DNA of 64,000 nucleotides, from the NCBI RefSeq assembly GCF_000315915.1, contig NC_020185.1, positions 806,001 through 870,000 on the forward strand, read 5' to 3'. Under the pieces are notes generated by a model that saw only the letters and a program-made list of their open reading frames with translations, was not told the origin of the DNA and did not search any database. The translations under genes and the position numbers were made by a program. Each line of letters begins with the position of its first letter. The first letter of the stretch is position 1. This DNA is from Henningerozyma blattae CBS 6284. Lineage: Eukaryota > Ascomycota > Saccharomycetes > Saccharomycetales > Saccharomycetaceae. This document shows, piece by piece, positions 61,959 through 64,000 of this stretch.

Positions 61959-64000
61959 GTAACTATGCAACATTTATGCACTTGATGAACGGCTGATTTG
62001 AATTTTGGAATTTTGGCCTATTCTAAGTGGTCCCTTAACAATGCCAATATATTATTGGGCCAAAATTTGAGAAAGAAGGGTAGAATAATTTCCAAAAAAA
62101 GAATATGTGTGGGTGTTTCGCTCTATAGTAGCAATAATTTAAAGATCAGCATAATTTTAAAAAGTTCAAAATAATAAACACAGAATAGCTGTCCTCTATA
62201 GTTTTTCCACCTACCATTGTCAAGCAATCTCGCACTAAAAAGTCCGGAGTCTAATGTTTACTGCAATATTTAATTAAAGCCTTACGTAACCTGGCTATAA
62301 ACTCTTGGGAAAAAAATGTTTTATAACCCAACCTATTACGTCATTTAAAATTAATTCTTTGTCTAGTTCATCAAGTTTCTTTTTTAAAGAATTTCAAATC
62401 CATTATGCATACGTTCCTCTCAATACTCTCTTTTTTGAATGAAAAATAAAATACCGAATTAAGAGAGAACTTCTAATCTCAAAATAGGAAAATATTTGAT
62501 AAGGAAAATCGTATTCCTAAAACTATAAAGGGAAATAAACAAAAGCAAATATTAAGAACCGGCATTCTCGTATTAAAACATCTCGGAACGGAAGAAGTTA
62601 TTCCACGGAAGAAAAGGAGACAGACTCTCGGAAAAACATTGATCCGACCAAAATTTTGACCCACATCAAAAAAAAGAAATTATGACGAGTTGTCTAATGA
62701 AATGGAAAAAAAAGAAAAGAGAAGATAGAAAAAAAATAGGTTTTGGATGGCATTATCGGATGCCAAAAAAAAGTATATAGAATTTGTAGACTATGATGTG
62801 AAATATTATATATATATATGTTAATTAGTAGATCAAATAGTAATGATATCTGTCTTGTAAAATTAGATAGTGTTCGTTGCAGCAGACGTATAGTACTTGT
62901 TCTTGGTACAAAATTGTATGATAAAAAATACAAGTGAGTAATTGCTCAACTCGTAAGTTGCTATCCCACTGTCTATTATTATTTGACTAAGGTGATTTTT
63001 AATCCAATGATATGACTATGGTATTTCTATATTTCCAACCAAGTCTTGTTTTCTAATTTTTGATCTTTTACGTCATCGTTGCTGAGAGTAATAGAACGTT
63101 AAATATTATATTTTATTTATTCTATCCTTTAATTTATTCAGAGTATCTTAGTAAAATTGACCAAGTAAATAAATGCTAAATGGTACTGCCTGCACTTTAG
63201 AAACAAGTTTCAAGTATTTGCGGACAAAGCCAGGTCTTGTAACCTCTAATTATAAAAAGTTATTTTCTTATTCAGTTAATTATTAATCAAAAAAAAATAG
63301 TAGTATTAACGATAGTCTATGTTTCGTTTCTAATGTTTTTTTATAAAGAAATTGTTTCGCACGATTTTTGATGCTTTAATAATTGTTTTTTGAATGTTGT
63401 TTACTTTTTTAACTTTTGTTAAATTAGTTCGCAAATTATAAAAAGAGAACATTTAAAATGTTGAAATAAATAATTACAGTATATTGAAATAAAAATTTAT
63501 AAAATTATATTCGTTACAAAATGTTGTAAAAAATTCAATTAGTTAAATAAAAGCAATATCAAATGGATTCAACTATAGATAGTAAAATAAAAAAGTGAAC
63601 ATAAGATAAAATAAAATAAAGTAAAATATAAGATGGATAATGAAATATATATTAAAAGAAGGTGAATTACTAGTACATAGGGAAGGAGGAAAAAATATTT
63701 ACGAATTATAACAGCTCCTAAGTAGAAAGTGGATAATGAGAGAGGTAGTGGCAAATATCATGTACTCAAAATAAAAAAAAATAGAGTGTTCTTTAATAAG
63801 AATATGCATTCGATTATATTGTTAAATAAAAAAAAATAACGGGAACTAATGAGTAAAAAAAAAAAGAGGGTAGTTTAGATCATGAATCAAATTAAATTAA
63901 TTTTCCAAATATTAGTTTTTTTTTTTTCCTTTTTTTTTACAAAACAGATAAAGATGTATTTGCAAATTATATTAATCCATAAAATGAATAGAAATAGGGT

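Larger units (their letters stand above)
61680..64000. other. Intergenic: promoter of gene 14 and AT-rich right end
   Basis: 2.3 kb. The TATA box and an Rgt1-type inverted pair belong to gene 14. A slightly GC-richer patch lies at 62560-62660. From about 63560 the strand becomes A/G-rich, as in the 3' flanks of minus-strand genes here, so another minus-strand gene may start beyond the window. No gene is visible. Confidence 0.7.

Overview
The window is a hexose-transporter cluster from a budding yeast. The organism is most likely a member of the Saccharomycetaceae, probably one of the AT-rich post-genome-duplication genera such as Tetrapisispora, Vanderwaltozyma, Naumovozyma or Kazachstania; the sequence does not let me choose among them. 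The reasons are intronless HXT-type sugar-porter genes of 564-593 codons, TATA boxes in the usual yeast position, and very AT-rich spacers with scattered CGGANNA (Rgt1-type) and GCGGGG (Mig1-type) sites. Two 100-base runs of N at 36118-36217 and 48784-48883 show that this is a scaffold with unresolved gaps.

The only genes I can support are fourteen HXT loci: 95-1819 (-), 4961-6685 (-), 9181-10962 (-), 18716-20449 (+), 21449-23143 (-), 26040-27723 (-, frameshifted), 30248-31969 (-), 36218-36649 (-, cut by a gap), 39685-41391 (-), 43164-44900 (-), 48884-49005 (+, only the 3' end remains after a gap), 53635-55359 (+), 57154-58875 (-) and 59967-61679 (-). I number them 1 to 14 from left to right. 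About one third of the window is coding. Spacers are 1 to 7.8 kb long, far above the usual yeast spacing, and show no credible gene of another family.

The paralogues fall into groups by shared blocks. Group A is genes 1, 5 and 6 (PKKPASAY tail and GGFESHTDF loop). Group B is genes 9, 10 and 13 (PPPAP tail). Group C is genes 2, 7, 8 and 12 and probably the 11 fragment ([12 protein letters not shown]). Group D is the divergent pair 3 and 4 ([12 protein letters not shown], His in TM10). Gene 14 stands alone and looks like a standard Hxt of Saccharomyces or Kluyveromyces. Gene 14 keeps the ISG motif in TM1, Asp in TM7 (TGDN), Tyr in TM10 and Trp in TM11 (NWIW). The other complete genes carry IGG, Ala or Cys (TGAN/TGCN), Phe or His, and Gln (NQMW/NQLW) at these places. 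The cluster therefore looks like one canonical transporter beside an expanded, biochemically shifted subfamily.

The array shows active sequence exchange. There are long near-identical tracts between paralogues, inverted copies of promoter and 3' flanks around the second gap, and a short GC-rich promoter segment that lies in opposite orientation upstream of genes 7 and 8. Gene 6 has lost its reading frame and a conserved TM1 aspartate. Gene 4 has lost one base near its stop codon. All complete products are expected to be plasma-membrane facilitators. Promoter sites suggest control by glucose through Rgt1 and Mig1, but that is inference from motifs.
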